This document shows, piece after piece, positions 15,478 to 22,749 of a DNA stretch of 37,491 nt (the first letter of the stretch is position 1; every line of letters starts with the position of its first letter). The notes beneath the pieces are model-generated. The model saw only the letters and a program-made list of their open reading frames with translations. It was not told where the DNA came from and ran no database searches. Both the position numbers and the translations under genes were made by a program. Source of the DNA: Alphaproteobacteria bacterium (GTDB lineage: Bacteria > Pseudomonadota > Alphaproteobacteria > SHVP01); NCBI GenBank assembly GCA_016869765.1, contig VGES01000036.1:1-37491 (forward strand), written 5' to 3'.

Positions 15478-16716
15478 ATGGCATTTGCCGAGCGGATCGA
15501 CAGCAGCGTACCGACGGTCGCCGAACTCACGAAACGGGCCGAGGCGATGCTTCCCCGACTGCGGGAGCGTGCGACCAAGACCGAACAGGCACGCACGCTC
15601 CCCGCGGATACGATGCGCGATCTGTTCGACGCGGGCTTTCTGCGCATTCTGCAGCCTAGACGGTATGGCGGTTATGAAATGGGTTGGGCCGTGCACGCCG
15701 ATGTGGCGCGCGTCCTGTCGCGGGCCTGTGCCTCTACGGCCTGGATCGTGTCGGTGGTCGGCGCGCATGCGGCGATCGTCGGGCGGCTCAGCAAAGAGGT
15801 GCAGGACGACGTCTGGGGCAAGAACCAGAACCAATTGATCGCCACGGCATCGGCGCGCACCAAAGGGGGCGCGCGCAAGGTCGACGGCGGCTACCGCGTC
15901 AGCGGGGTCTGGCATTTCGCGAGCGGCATCGATCACTCGGAGTGGTCGATGGTCACAACGCCGGTCGAGGGCAACGACCCCAAGGATCATTCGAAGTTCG
16001 TCCGGCTGATGGCGCCGACACGCGACATCGAAATCGTCGACTCCTGGCACGTCTCGGGCATGCGCGGGACGGGCAGCAAAGACATGAAGTGGGACGACGT
16101 GTTCGTGCCCGACGCCCGTTCGATCAATGCCCATCAGTCGTTCGGCAAATCCCCCCCGGGAGCGGCCGTGAACCCAGGCGGGTACCTGTACGAAGTCGAG
16201 TTCATGCCGTTCTTCGGGTCGAGTTTGCTCGGACCCATTCTCGGAACGGCCGAGGGCGCGTACGCCGACTATCGCGACATCACGCGGGTGCGGACGGGTG
16301 CGTTGTTTGGCGGCTCGGTCGCCGAGCAGACGCCGGTGCAGCAGCGCCTCGCCGAGGTGTCGGCCGAAATCAAGGCCGCGCGTCTCCTCTACGAGACCAA
16401 CAATGCCATGATGCATCGCAAGGGCGAGGCCCGGCAGCGCTTCAGCCAGGAGGAGATCCTCGAGATCAACCGCGATCGCGCGTACGTCGCGCGGCTGTGT
16501 GTAAACGCGGTGACCCGATTGGTCCGCCAGATGGGGGCGATGGGCCTGTTCAACCAGAACCCGGTGCAGCGCCACTATCGCGACATCACCGCGATGGCGA
16601 CGCAGGTGGCGGTCAACTGGGACCGCTGCATGAATCCCTATGGCGCGTTCGAATTGGGAGTCCCCCTCGGTGCCGACTCGCGATTGACGCAGACCGAGCC
16701 GCTGCGCAAACCGTGA
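15478..16716 (+). CDS. HsaA-like group D flavin monooxygenase, paralogue 3
   Basis: A 412-residue third paralogue, preceded by a good ribosome site (GGGAGGA, five bases before ATG 15478). Blocks match the family well: LRILQPRRYGGYEMGW, CASTAWIVSVVGAHA, VWHFASGIDHSEW, WHVSGMRGTGSKDMKWDDVF, FMPFFGSSLLGPILGTAEGA and NPVQRHYRDITAMATQVAVN. It is closer to paralogue 1 than to 2 in the QPRR-GG and GMRGTG regions. It differs by an insertion (GNDPKDHSKF) in the strand pair before the GMRGTGS block. It closes the operon; the convergent SDR stop is one base away, so no terminator fits between. Confidence 0.85.
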   Translation: MAFAERIDSSVPTVAELTKRAEAMLPRLRERATKTEQARTLPADTMRDLFDAGFLRILQPRRYGGYEMGWAVHADVARVLSRACASTAWIVSVVGAHAAIVGRLSKEVQDDVWGKNQNQLIATASARTKGGARKVDGGYRVSGVWHFASGIDHSEWSMVTTPVEGNDPKDHSKFVRLMAPTRDIEIVDSWHVSGMRGTGSKDMKWDDVFVPDARSINAHQSFGKSPPGAAVNPGGYLYEVEFMPFFGSSLLGPILGTAEGAYADYRDITRVRTGALFGGSVAEQTPVQQRLAEVSAEIKAARLLYETNNAMMHRKGEARQRFSQEEILEINRDRAYVARLCVNAVTRLVRQMGAMGLFNQNPVQRHYRDITAMATQVAVNWDRCMNPYGAFELGVPLGADSRLTQTEPLRKP

Positions 16717-16717
16717 T

Positions 16718-17461
16718 CTAACGGCGCTCGTGCGTCATGGCATAGGGCTTGGGCGCGGTCTGCTGGGTGATCAACGGCAGCTCCGAGCCGTCGGGGTCGA
16801 AGAACTTGCCGGAATCGGCCGGGGTCAGGCGCTCGATGATCTTGGCCAGCATGGCGACACTCTGATCGGGCGTCAGCGCCGCCTGGCCCACCGTCTTGTC
16901 GTTCTGGACCCAACCGGGATGGGCGGCGACGGCGATCACGCCCCGGGGAGCGAGGCCGATCGCCAATTGTTTGACCACCTGGTTCAACGCCGACTTCGCG
17001 GCACGGTAGGCGACGACCCCGTACGTCGGTTTCGGGCCGATCCGACTTGAGATGGTGAAGATGATCTTGCGATCGCTCGCTGCGACATGTGCGGCGAAGG
17101 CTTCGGACACCATCATCGGGCCGATCGTGTTGACCTGGAACACTTTGAGCCAATCGCCGTAGTCGGTATTGCCGAAGGGAACACCCATCCGGCCATTGCC
17201 GGCGAACCCGGCATTGTTCACCAGGAGGTCGATCGATTGGCCGGCGAGGTCGCTTGCTAGGCGGCGCACCGCCGTCGCATCGCTGATGTCCATGTCGTGC
17301 ACGGTGATGCGGCCGTGGCTTGCGGCGGCCATGGCCTTGAGCGCATCGGCGTTCCGCGCATCGCGGCAGGTCGCGAAGACCCTCCAGCCGCGATCGGCAT
17401 AGTGCCGTACGAAGGCGAGGCCGAGATTGCGGGCGGAACCGGTGATGAGAGCGATCGGCAT
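16718..17461 (-). CDS. Short-chain dehydrogenase/reductase
   Basis: A 247-residue classical SDR. The cofactor motif is TGSARNLG (7-14), with Asn where the central Gly of TGxxxGxG is usual. NNAG is at 82-85, the catalytic Ser lies in IIFTISSRIG and the Tyr-Lys pair in Y152RAAK156. It resembles the SDR at 1130-1852 along its length (WKVFQVN-type block, LKVFQVNTIGP). It probably oxidises or reduces an alcohol or ketone in the surrounding pathway, by location only. GGGAG lies several bases before ATG 17461. It is divergent from the fused hydrolase across 118 bases. Confidence 0.88.
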   Translation of the reverse strand: MPIALITGSARNLGLAFVRHYADRGWRVFATCRDARNADALKAMAAASHGRITVHDMDISDATAVRRLASDLAGQSIDLLVNNAGFAGNGRMGVPFGNTDYGDWLKVFQVNTIGPMMVSEAFAAHVAASDRKIIFTISSRIGPKPTYGVVAYRAAKSALNQVVKQLAIGLAPRGVIAVAAHPGWVQNDKTVGQAALTPDQSVAMLAKIIERLTPADSGKFFDPDGSELPLITQQTAPKPYAMTHERR

Positions 17462-17579
17462 GGCGGTCTCCCGCATCTCCCCTACGCCCGAAGACTGTGG
17501 CGCGCAAGCGGCCAACAACCCAGACGGCGCTTGGCGGGCGGGGAACGGGCTGGGTAAGGTTGGGAATCGAGGGGGACCC

Positions 17580-19259
17580 ATGGACGAAAGCGCCTACTGG
17601 CGGCGGCCCACCAACGTGCGACGCAGTTACGTCGAGGGGCGGTTCGGCCAGATGCACTATCGCATTGCCGAGCCGATGGGGGCCGGGCGCGTCCCGGTAC
17701 TCTTCATCCACTCGAGTCCCAGCTCGGGTCGGATGTACGAAGCCGTTCTGGCGGACCTCGGTCGCGATCGGATCGCGGTCGCGGGCGACACCCCTGGCTT
17801 CGGGGACTCCGATCCGCCGCTCGCGCCGCCCGAGATTCCCGACTACGCCGCGGCCCACGGTGATCTCGCCGACGCCCTCGGGCTCACACAACTCGACCTC
17901 GTCGGCTACCACACGGGTAGCAAAGTGTGCCTCGAACTCGCGCAGCAGCGTCCCGGGCTGGTCCGTCGCATTGTGCTCGTCTCGGCGCCGGTCTACTCGG
18001 CCGAAGAACTGGCGCGTCAAAAGGTCGACTACGCCGATCCAGGAGTGCCCCGCGATGGCTCCCATCTCGCCAGCCGCTGGGCGTTCATGATGCGTTGGCG
18101 CAAACCCGACACCCCGCTCATCGTCGCTCAACGATCGCTCGCCGACTCGCTCAAGGGCGGGCGGACCGCCCATTGGGGACATCGTGCCGCGTTCAACTAT
18201 CATCACGCGGAGAACCTGCCCAAGGTCGATCACCCGGTCCTGGTGATCAATCCCGACGATGACCTCGTGGCCCCGACCGCCCGTGCTGCCCCGTTGCTGC
18301 GCAATGGTCGCATCATCGAAGCCCCGACGTGGGCGCACGGCTTCATCGATGTCCACACCGGCGATTTCGCCGCCCTCTTGCGAGGGTTTTTCGACGGCCC
18401 GGCGCAGGACCGCACCACGGGCGGCGCGGCTAAGGGGCCGCCCGCGCGACCGGCGCGAATCGCCGTGTCGGGGGCCCGCCGCTTCCTCCCCGGGCGCCAC
18501 GGTCTAGTCCATGTTCGCATTGCTGGCGCAGAAACGCGTGGTCGGCGCCCGTTGATGCTCTTCCACATGAGCCCCAATTCGAGTCGGATCTACGAGGGTT
18601 TTCTCGCCGCGATGGGGCGCGATCGACTGACGGTGGCCGTCGATACGCCGGGGTTCGGCGAATCTGACGCACCGGCAACGATGCCCGCGATCGAGGATTA
18701 CGCCCAGCAAATGGCCGAGGTGGCCGACAGCCTCGGCTTGGCGGCGGTCGACGTCATGGGCTATCACACGGGCTCTCACATCGCGATGGAACTCGCGCTG
18801 CGTCGTCCGACGCTCGTCCGCCACGTCGTCATGGTCTCGGCACCGCTCTACACGGAGGACGAACGGGCGCTGCGCCATGCGCGGAACCGGCCCATGGAGA
18901 TCCGACCCGACGGCTCCCACAACGTCGAGCGCTTCCGCTTCATCTGGCAGTTCTACGGCGAGGATGTGCCCGGCGAGATCGTCGCCAGGAACTTCGCCGA
19001 GAGTCTCCGTGGCGGTCCGATGTCCTGGTGGGGGCATCGCGCGGCGTTCAACTATCCCATGCGGGAGCGGCTGCCGATGGTCCGCCAACCGGTCCTCGTC
19101 CTCAATCCGAACGACGACTTGGCGCAGCAGACCCCGCGCGCCAAAGACCTCCTGCGCCGCGGTCGAATCCACGATTTCCCGCGATATTCACACGGCATGC
19201 TGGACGCCCATACGGACGAGGTGGCGGGGGTCGTACGGGGATTTGTCGATTCCCCGTAG
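17580..19259 (+). CDS. Fusion of two alpha/beta hydrolase domains, both with His at the nucleophile elbow
   Basis: A 559-residue protein made of two homologous alpha/beta-hydrolase domains (about 1-272 and 300-559) joined by an Ala/Gly/Pro-rich linker. Domain A: HSSP (44-47), DTPGFGDSD, elbow GYHTG with His111, acid in NPDDD (225-229), WAHGF with His253. Domain B: HMSP (329-332), DTPGFGESD, elbow GYHTG with His396, NPNDD, YSHGM with His538. Both share DGSH and WGHRAAFNY. Thus each has acid and base but His in place of Ser/Asp/Cys. The single-domain relative lies at 5880. A ribosome site (GAGGGGGA) precedes ATG 17580. Most relatives I know of are single-domain, so the fusion is unusual; an internal pseudo-dimer is likely. 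Confidence 0.85.
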   Translation: MDESAYWRRPTNVRRSYVEGRFGQMHYRIAEPMGAGRVPVLFIHSSPSSGRMYEAVLADLGRDRIAVAGDTPGFGDSDPPLAPPEIPDYAAAHGDLADALGLTQLDLVGYHTGSKVCLELAQQRPGLVRRIVLVSAPVYSAEELARQKVDYADPGVPRDGSHLASRWAFMMRWRKPDTPLIVAQRSLADSLKGGRTAHWGHRAAFNYHHAENLPKVDHPVLVINPDDDLVAPTARAAPLLRNGRIIEAPTWAHGFIDVHTGDFAALLRGFFDGPAQDRTTGGAAKGPPARPARIAVSGARRFLPGRHGLVHVRIAGAETRGRRPLMLFHMSPNSSRIYEGFLAAMGRDRLTVAVDTPGFGESDAPATMPAIEDYAQQMAEVADSLGLAAVDVMGYHTGSHIAMELALRRPTLVRHVVMVSAPLYTEDERALRHARNRPMEIRPDGSHNVERFRFIWQFYGEDVPGEIVARNFAESLRGGPMSWWGHRAAFNYPMRERLPMVRQPVLVLNPNDDLAQQTPRAKDLLRRGRIHDFPRYSHGMLDAHTDEVAGVVRGFVDSP

Positions 19260-19298
19260 GGTTAGCGCCCTGTGATGGCCGCCCTTGCCAAGTCTTCG

Positions 19299-19328
19299 CC
19301 GGAGCAGGAAAACTCCGGGTAAGCTTTT
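19299..19328 (+). terminator. Possible weak terminator after the fused hydrolase
   Basis: Six-pair stem CCGGAG/CTCCGG with an eight-base A-rich loop (19299-19318), followed six bases later by TTTT. The T run is short and displaced, so termination would be partial. Confidence 0.35.
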
Positions 19329-19345
19329 GGAGCGTCGAGCCCCGC

Positions 19346-19399
19346 GTGTCGCAACAGGAAATCCACTACTAGCTCTACATCAAGCAGAACAACCGTTGG
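19346..19399 (+). other. Coding-like leader ended by an in-frame amber codon
   Basis: From GTG 19346 the frame reads MSQQEIHY, then TAG (19370-19372), then LYIKQNNRWL, and continues without a break into the gene annotated from 19400. The residues after the TAG look like the true N-terminal strand of that protein (LYIKQNNRWLLEANF). The stop sits after a TAC codon, and one base change would restore TAC TAC. I see no good ribosome site for either start. Confidence 0.5.
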
Positions 19400-19942
19400 T
19401 TGTTGGAGGCCAACTTTGCCTCGCACCAACGGAACGAAGCGATAGAGGAAGCAAAGCAACTCGAACGCCAGCAGCACATCCAGGCGGTGAAGGTCGTGCG
19501 CGAGCAGCGCAGCGGCAAAACCGGCCTGACGCGCGAAACGACAGTCTACAACGGCTGTCGGGAGAAAGAGGAGCGGCGGCGCGAACATCGTGGCGACGAT
19601 GATGACGATGACGGCCCGTCCTTCGATGATGACGGTCCGTCCTTCGACGACGACGGCCCATCTTCCGACGATGGCCCGGCCGGCGATGACGACGGGATCG
19701 GCGGCCGCGACTGGGGCGATATGGAGATCGATGTTTCGCCCAAGGATTGGGGCGATATGGACGTCGGCGGCGCCCGGGACGACGACATCCCAAAACTCGT
19801 TCAGCGCCCGGCGGGAACGCAAGCGGCGGCCAAGAACACCGCTGGGGGTCCCGAAGCGGCTGTAATTTCTAAGCTTTTGGTGATCGGTGTCATCAGCGTC
19901 GCGTTCGCCGCGATAGCCACGTACATCATCCGGGGGCTGTAG
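19400..19942 (+). CDS. Acidic-repeat, C-terminally anchored membrane protein, probably missing its N-terminus
   Basis: If started at TTG 19400 the product has 180 residues. Layout: a helix (NEAIEEAKQLERQQ), strands (IQAVKVVREQ, LTRETTVYNG), a charged stretch (REKEERRREHRG), an acidic repeat (66-99) of DDGPSFD units, two WGDM motifs (105-108, 117-120), and one transmembrane segment near the C-terminus (ISKLLVIGVISVAFAAIATY, 156-175). The true N-terminus probably lies upstream beyond an amber codon at 19370, so the gene is either broken, read through, or reinitiated. Family unknown to me. The next gene, 92 bases on, is a membrane-anchored nucleotidyl cyclase, which suggests a signalling pair. 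Confidence 0.6.
   Translation: MLEANFASHQRNEAIEEAKQLERQQHIQAVKVVREQRSGKTGLTRETTVYNGCREKEERRREHRGDDDDDDGPSFDDDGPSFDDDGPSSDDGPAGDDDGIGGRDWGDMEIDVSPKDWGDMDVGGARDDDIPKLVQRPAGTQAAAKNTAGGPEAAVISKLLVIGVISVAFAAIATYIIRGL
19595..19696 (+). repeat. Asp-rich 21-base tandem repeat within the coding region
   Basis: Three nearly identical 21-base units coding DDGPSFD, DDGPSFD and DDGPSSD, flanked by further GD- and DDG-rich sequence. Differences between units are mostly silent third-base changes, so the protein pattern is kept while the DNA has drifted. A flexible, strongly acidic, possibly cation-binding linker is expected. Confidence 0.8.
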
Positions 19943-20034
19943 CCGAGGCACCCTTCGCGCCGACGCCAATTTCCGCCACAATGGCGGGCAGAGATGTCGT
20001 TGGCGTCCTAGGGGGATCGCGTTGGTCGTTCCGA

Positions 20035-21165
20035 ATGTTTGATCTCGGCACGATATTCATATTCCTGATCACGTTCGGCTTGAGTTCGGTGTTGCTGGCG
20101 ATGTTCTTCCTGACGCCGGCCGACATGCTCGTGTTGCGACGCATCGTGCTGGGGACGGCGAACCGCGGGGGCGCCGCCACGCCACAAGCCGGCGCGACCC
20201 CAGCGCGCGCCGCGGCGGCCGAGGCGGCCGAGGAGCCGGCGGCGGACGAAGCGGCGGCGGACGAAGCGACCGAAGAGGGGGCCGCGGAAGAACAGGCCGA
20301 TCAGCCCGCGGGTGATGCCCAGGGCGCCATGGCCAAGTTGATGAAGTTCCTCGAGGCGTCGATCTCCGATCTCATCGCGCAAAAGGTCAATCTCACGACG
20401 ACCGACAAGTTCGGCGCCAATCTGTTTCTCGCCGGGGCGTGCGAGGTCGTGCGCAACGAGAACCGGCTCAACGACAAACAGTTGGTCGAACTTCTGGAGA
20501 AAGTCCTGGCGCTGATCGGCAACAAGCGCGAAGTGGCGCACCGGTTGGCCGACAAATACGAGGAGTACCTTCTCGAACCTCAGTACATCCGGATGTTTCA
20601 GGCTGGCACGGCGGCGCTCGATCGTTTTGCAACAGGGGACCAGAAGGCGATCAAGGAGTTCGCCAAGGCGATCCTGGAGTGGCGCAATCCCAAGGCAGCC
20701 CAGAGCGGTAAGGCGCAGGGGCCGATCACGGTGCTGTTCACCGATATCGTCGGCTCGACCAAGGCGACGCAGCAGTTCGGCGATGAAGGCGGTCAGCAGT
20801 TGGTGCGCGCGCACAACGCGATCGTTCGAACCGCCCTCAAGGACCACGCTGGGATCGAGGTGAAGCATACTGGCGACGGAATCATGGCGCGATTCGGTCA
20901 GGCCTCGAACGCCGTAGAGGCGTCGCTACAGATGATCAAAGGCGTGGCCGATCACAACAAGACGAAACCGCCCGTCACGCTCCACATGCGGATCGGCATC
21001 AACGCCGGCGAACCGATCGTCGAGGACAACGACCTGTTCGGATCGACCGTGCAGATGGCGGCTCGCATCTGCGACGCCGCGGAGACCGATCATGTCCTTG
21101 TTTCCAACATCGTCCGCGAGCTTTGCCACGGTAAGGCCGTCACCTTCAGAGAGGCCGGCAAGTAA
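20035..21165 (+). CDS. Membrane-anchored class III adenylate/guanylate cyclase, cut short by an in-frame ochre stop
   Basis: A 376-residue protein. An N-terminal transmembrane segment (LGTIFIFLITFGLSSVLLAM) is followed by an Ala/Glu linker with a 15-base tandem repeat (20239-20268, coding AADEA twice), a helical region (about 95-220), and a cyclase homology domain from ITVLFTDIVGSTKATQQF. Metal Asp residues are in LFTDIVGS and HTGDG. The ribose-contacting Asn of VNxAAR is Gln (VQMAARI), a variant common in one bacterial subgroup. It makes cAMP or cGMP if active. The frame ends at TAA 21163, but the same frame past it codes the expected C-terminus. Start 20035 puts the membrane segment at the N-terminus; 19981 is the alternative. 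Confidence 0.8.
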   Translation: MFDLGTIFIFLITFGLSSVLLAMFFLTPADMLVLRRIVLGTANRGGAATPQAGATPARAAAAEAAEEPAADEAAADEATEEGAAEEQADQPAGDAQGAMAKLMKFLEASISDLIAQKVNLTTTDKFGANLFLAGACEVVRNENRLNDKQLVELLEKVLALIGNKREVAHRLADKYEEYLLEPQYIRMFQAGTAALDRFATGDQKAIKEFAKAILEWRNPKAAQSGKAQGPITVLFTDIVGSTKATQQFGDEGGQQLVRAHNAIVRTALKDHAGIEVKHTGDGIMARFGQASNAVEASLQMIKGVADHNKTKPPVTLHMRIGINAGEPIVEDNDLFGSTVQMAARICDAAETDHVLVSNIVRELCHGKAVTFREAGK

Positions 21166-21219
21166 GGCATGAAGGGCATTGAAGGCCCGGTCACGCTCTA
21201 CGAGCCGACCAAGAAATAG
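21166..21219 (+). other. In-frame continuation of the cyclase after its stop
   Basis: Seventeen further codons read GMKGIEGPVTLYEPTKK and end at TAG 21217. LKGxxxPVxLYEV is the usual closing strand of class III cyclases of this type, so this tail looks like the genuine C-terminus, cut off by the TAA at 21163. The tail shows no frameshift or loss, so the nonsense change is recent or tolerated. Confidence 0.6.
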
Positions 21220-21221
21220 TT

Positions 21222-21242
21222 CCGACGAAAACAGTCGGTTTT
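21222..21242 (+). terminator. Intrinsic terminator-like hairpin after the cyclase
   Basis: Five-pair stem CCGAC/GTCGG with a seven-base A-rich loop (GAAAACA), followed directly by TTTT, three bases beyond the second stop. That it follows the longer reading frame fits the idea that the tail belongs to the gene. Stem is short. Confidence 0.5.
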
Positions 21243-21285
21243 GCTGAACCTCGCCGCTGTCCGGTGGCTGCCCGGTGGGCCGCCA

Positions 21286-21320
21286 TTCCAACTTAAGCCA
21301 CTGATAACAAATAGAAATAC
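21286..21320 (+). promoter_or_regulatory. AT-rich island, probable promoter region of the aminotransferase operon
   Basis: This stretch (with TTCCAACTTAAG and TGATAACAAATAGAAATACG) is markedly AT-richer than everything around it and lies in the 199-base gap before the aminotransferase. No -35/-10 pair with normal spacing stands out, so I give only the region. It may also hold an activator site. Confidence 0.35.
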
Positions 21321-21418
21321 GTGTGCGATTCATGGCCGCATACGGAATCGAAGTTGCGTGGCAATCTATGATCACAGCCCCGGCCTGACGGCGGCTTTGG
21401 TGGGGCGAGGAGCATGAC

Positions 21419-22747
21419 ATGCCAGTAACGGCGGCCAACGCCAACAACCTCGACGCGCTGTGGATGCCGTTCACCGCGAATCGCGCGTTCAAGCGCAATC
21501 CACGGATGTTCGCCGCGGCAAGCGGCATGTACTACACCACCGTCGATGGCCGTCAGGTCCTGGACGGCACCGCCGGGCTGTGGTGCGTCAACGCCGGCCA
21601 TTGCCGCCCCAAGATCGTCGAGGCCATCCAACGCCAAGCGGCCGCCATGGACTACGCGACGGCGTTCCAGCTCGGCCACCCGGCGGAATTCGAGTTGGCG
21701 GGTCGCCTCACGGCACTCGCGCCGGGCGACCTCGATCACGTGTTCTTCGCCAATTCTGGATCGGAGGCAGTCGACACGGCGCTCAAGATCGCGCTGGCAT
21801 ACCACCGGATTCGCGGCGAAGGCACCCGCACCCGGCTGATCGGTCGCGAGCGCGGCTATCACGGCGTCGGGTTCGGCGGCATGTCGGTGGGTGGCATCGT
21901 CAACAACCGCAAGATGTTCGGCACGATGCTGGCCGGCGTCGATCATCTGCCGACCACCCACAATCTCGAGAAAAACGCCTTCAGCCGGGGCCAGCCGGAG
22001 TGGGGCGTGCACCTTGCCGACGAACTCGAACGTCTGGTGGCGCTGCACGACGCTTCGACGATCGCTGCGGTCATCGTCGAGCCGGTCGCCGGATCCGCCG
22101 GCGTGCTCGTACCGCCGGTCGGTTACCTCGAGCGGCTCCGGGCAATCTGCGATGAGCATCAGATCCTCCTCATCTTCGACGAGGTGATCACTGGGTTCGG
22201 CCGGGTCGGGGCGAGTTTTGCGGCGGAACGCTTCGGCGTTATTCCCGACATGATCACCTGCGCCAAGGGGCTGACCAACGGGTCGGTTCCCATGAGTGCC
22301 GTATTCGTGCGCGACGATGTCTATGACGCCTTCATGGACAAGTCGCCCAAAGGCGCGATCGAGCTGTTCCATGGCTACACGTATTCTGGTCATCCGCTCG
22401 CCAGTGCGGCGGCCCTGGCGACCCTCGACGTGTACAAAGAAGAGGGCCTGTTCGAGCGCGCTCACCTTCTTTCGCCGCGTTGGGAGGATGCGATCCATTC
22501 GCTCAAGGGTGGCGCCAACGTCGTTGACATCCGCAATCTCGGGTTGATGGCCGGAATCGAACTGGCGCCGCGCCAAGGAAAACCAGGCACCCGCGGGGCC
22601 GATGTTTTCGCCAAGTGTTTCGACGACGGCGTCTTGGTGCGGACGACCGGGGACGTCATCGCACTGTCCCCGCCGTTGATCGTCGAAGAGGCGCAGATCG
22701 ATCAGATCATCGAAACGCTGCGCAAGGCGATCCAGAAGACCGCCTAG
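21419..22747 (+). CDS. Beta-alanine (omega-amino acid):pyruvate aminotransferase
   Basis: A 442-residue class III PLP aminotransferase. The N-terminus NNLDALWMPFTANRAFKRNP is characteristic of omega-amino acid:pyruvate transaminases. Further blocks: LDGTAGLWCVNAGHC, VFFANSGSEAVDTALKIA (phosphate-binding), RERGYHGVGFGGMSVGG, LIFDEVITGFGRVG with the PLP-pyridine Asp, and CAKGLTNGSVPM with the Schiff-base Lys. It converts beta-alanine and pyruvate to malonate semialdehyde and L-alanine. GAGGAG lies six bases before the ATG. It is two bases upstream of alanine dehydrogenase, which can turn the product alanine back into pyruvate. Confidence 0.92.
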   Translation: MPVTAANANNLDALWMPFTANRAFKRNPRMFAAASGMYYTTVDGRQVLDGTAGLWCVNAGHCRPKIVEAIQRQAAAMDYATAFQLGHPAEFELAGRLTALAPGDLDHVFFANSGSEAVDTALKIALAYHRIRGEGTRTRLIGRERGYHGVGFGGMSVGGIVNNRKMFGTMLAGVDHLPTTHNLEKNAFSRGQPEWGVHLADELERLVALHDASTIAAVIVEPVAGSAGVLVPPVGYLERLRAICDEHQILLIFDEVITGFGRVGASFAAERFGVIPDMITCAKGLTNGSVPMSAVFVRDDVYDAFMDKSPKGAIELFHGYTYSGHPLASAAALATLDVYKEEGLFERAHLLSPRWEDAIHSLKGGANVVDIRNLGLMAGIELAPRQGKPGTRGADVFAKCFDDGVLVRTTGDVIALSPPLIVEEAQIDQIIETLRKAIQKTA

Positions 22748-22749
22748 CC

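Noticed and set aside
16638-18500. Minus-strand open frame of about 620 codons spanning the SDR and half the fused hydrolase
   Set aside because: It crosses a real SDR in another frame and shows no family pattern; shadow of GC-rich coding sequence.
19320-19880. Eleven-base direct repeat TAAGCTTTTGG at 19320-19330 and 19870-19880 around the acidic-repeat gene, possible insertion footprint
   Set aside because: Eleven-base repeats are expected many times by chance in a window this size, and no transposase or terminal repeats accompany them.
19346-19942. Reassignment of TAG to a sense codon
   Set aside because: Many clear genes in the window end in TAG with no conserved sequence beyond, so TAG is an ordinary stop here.
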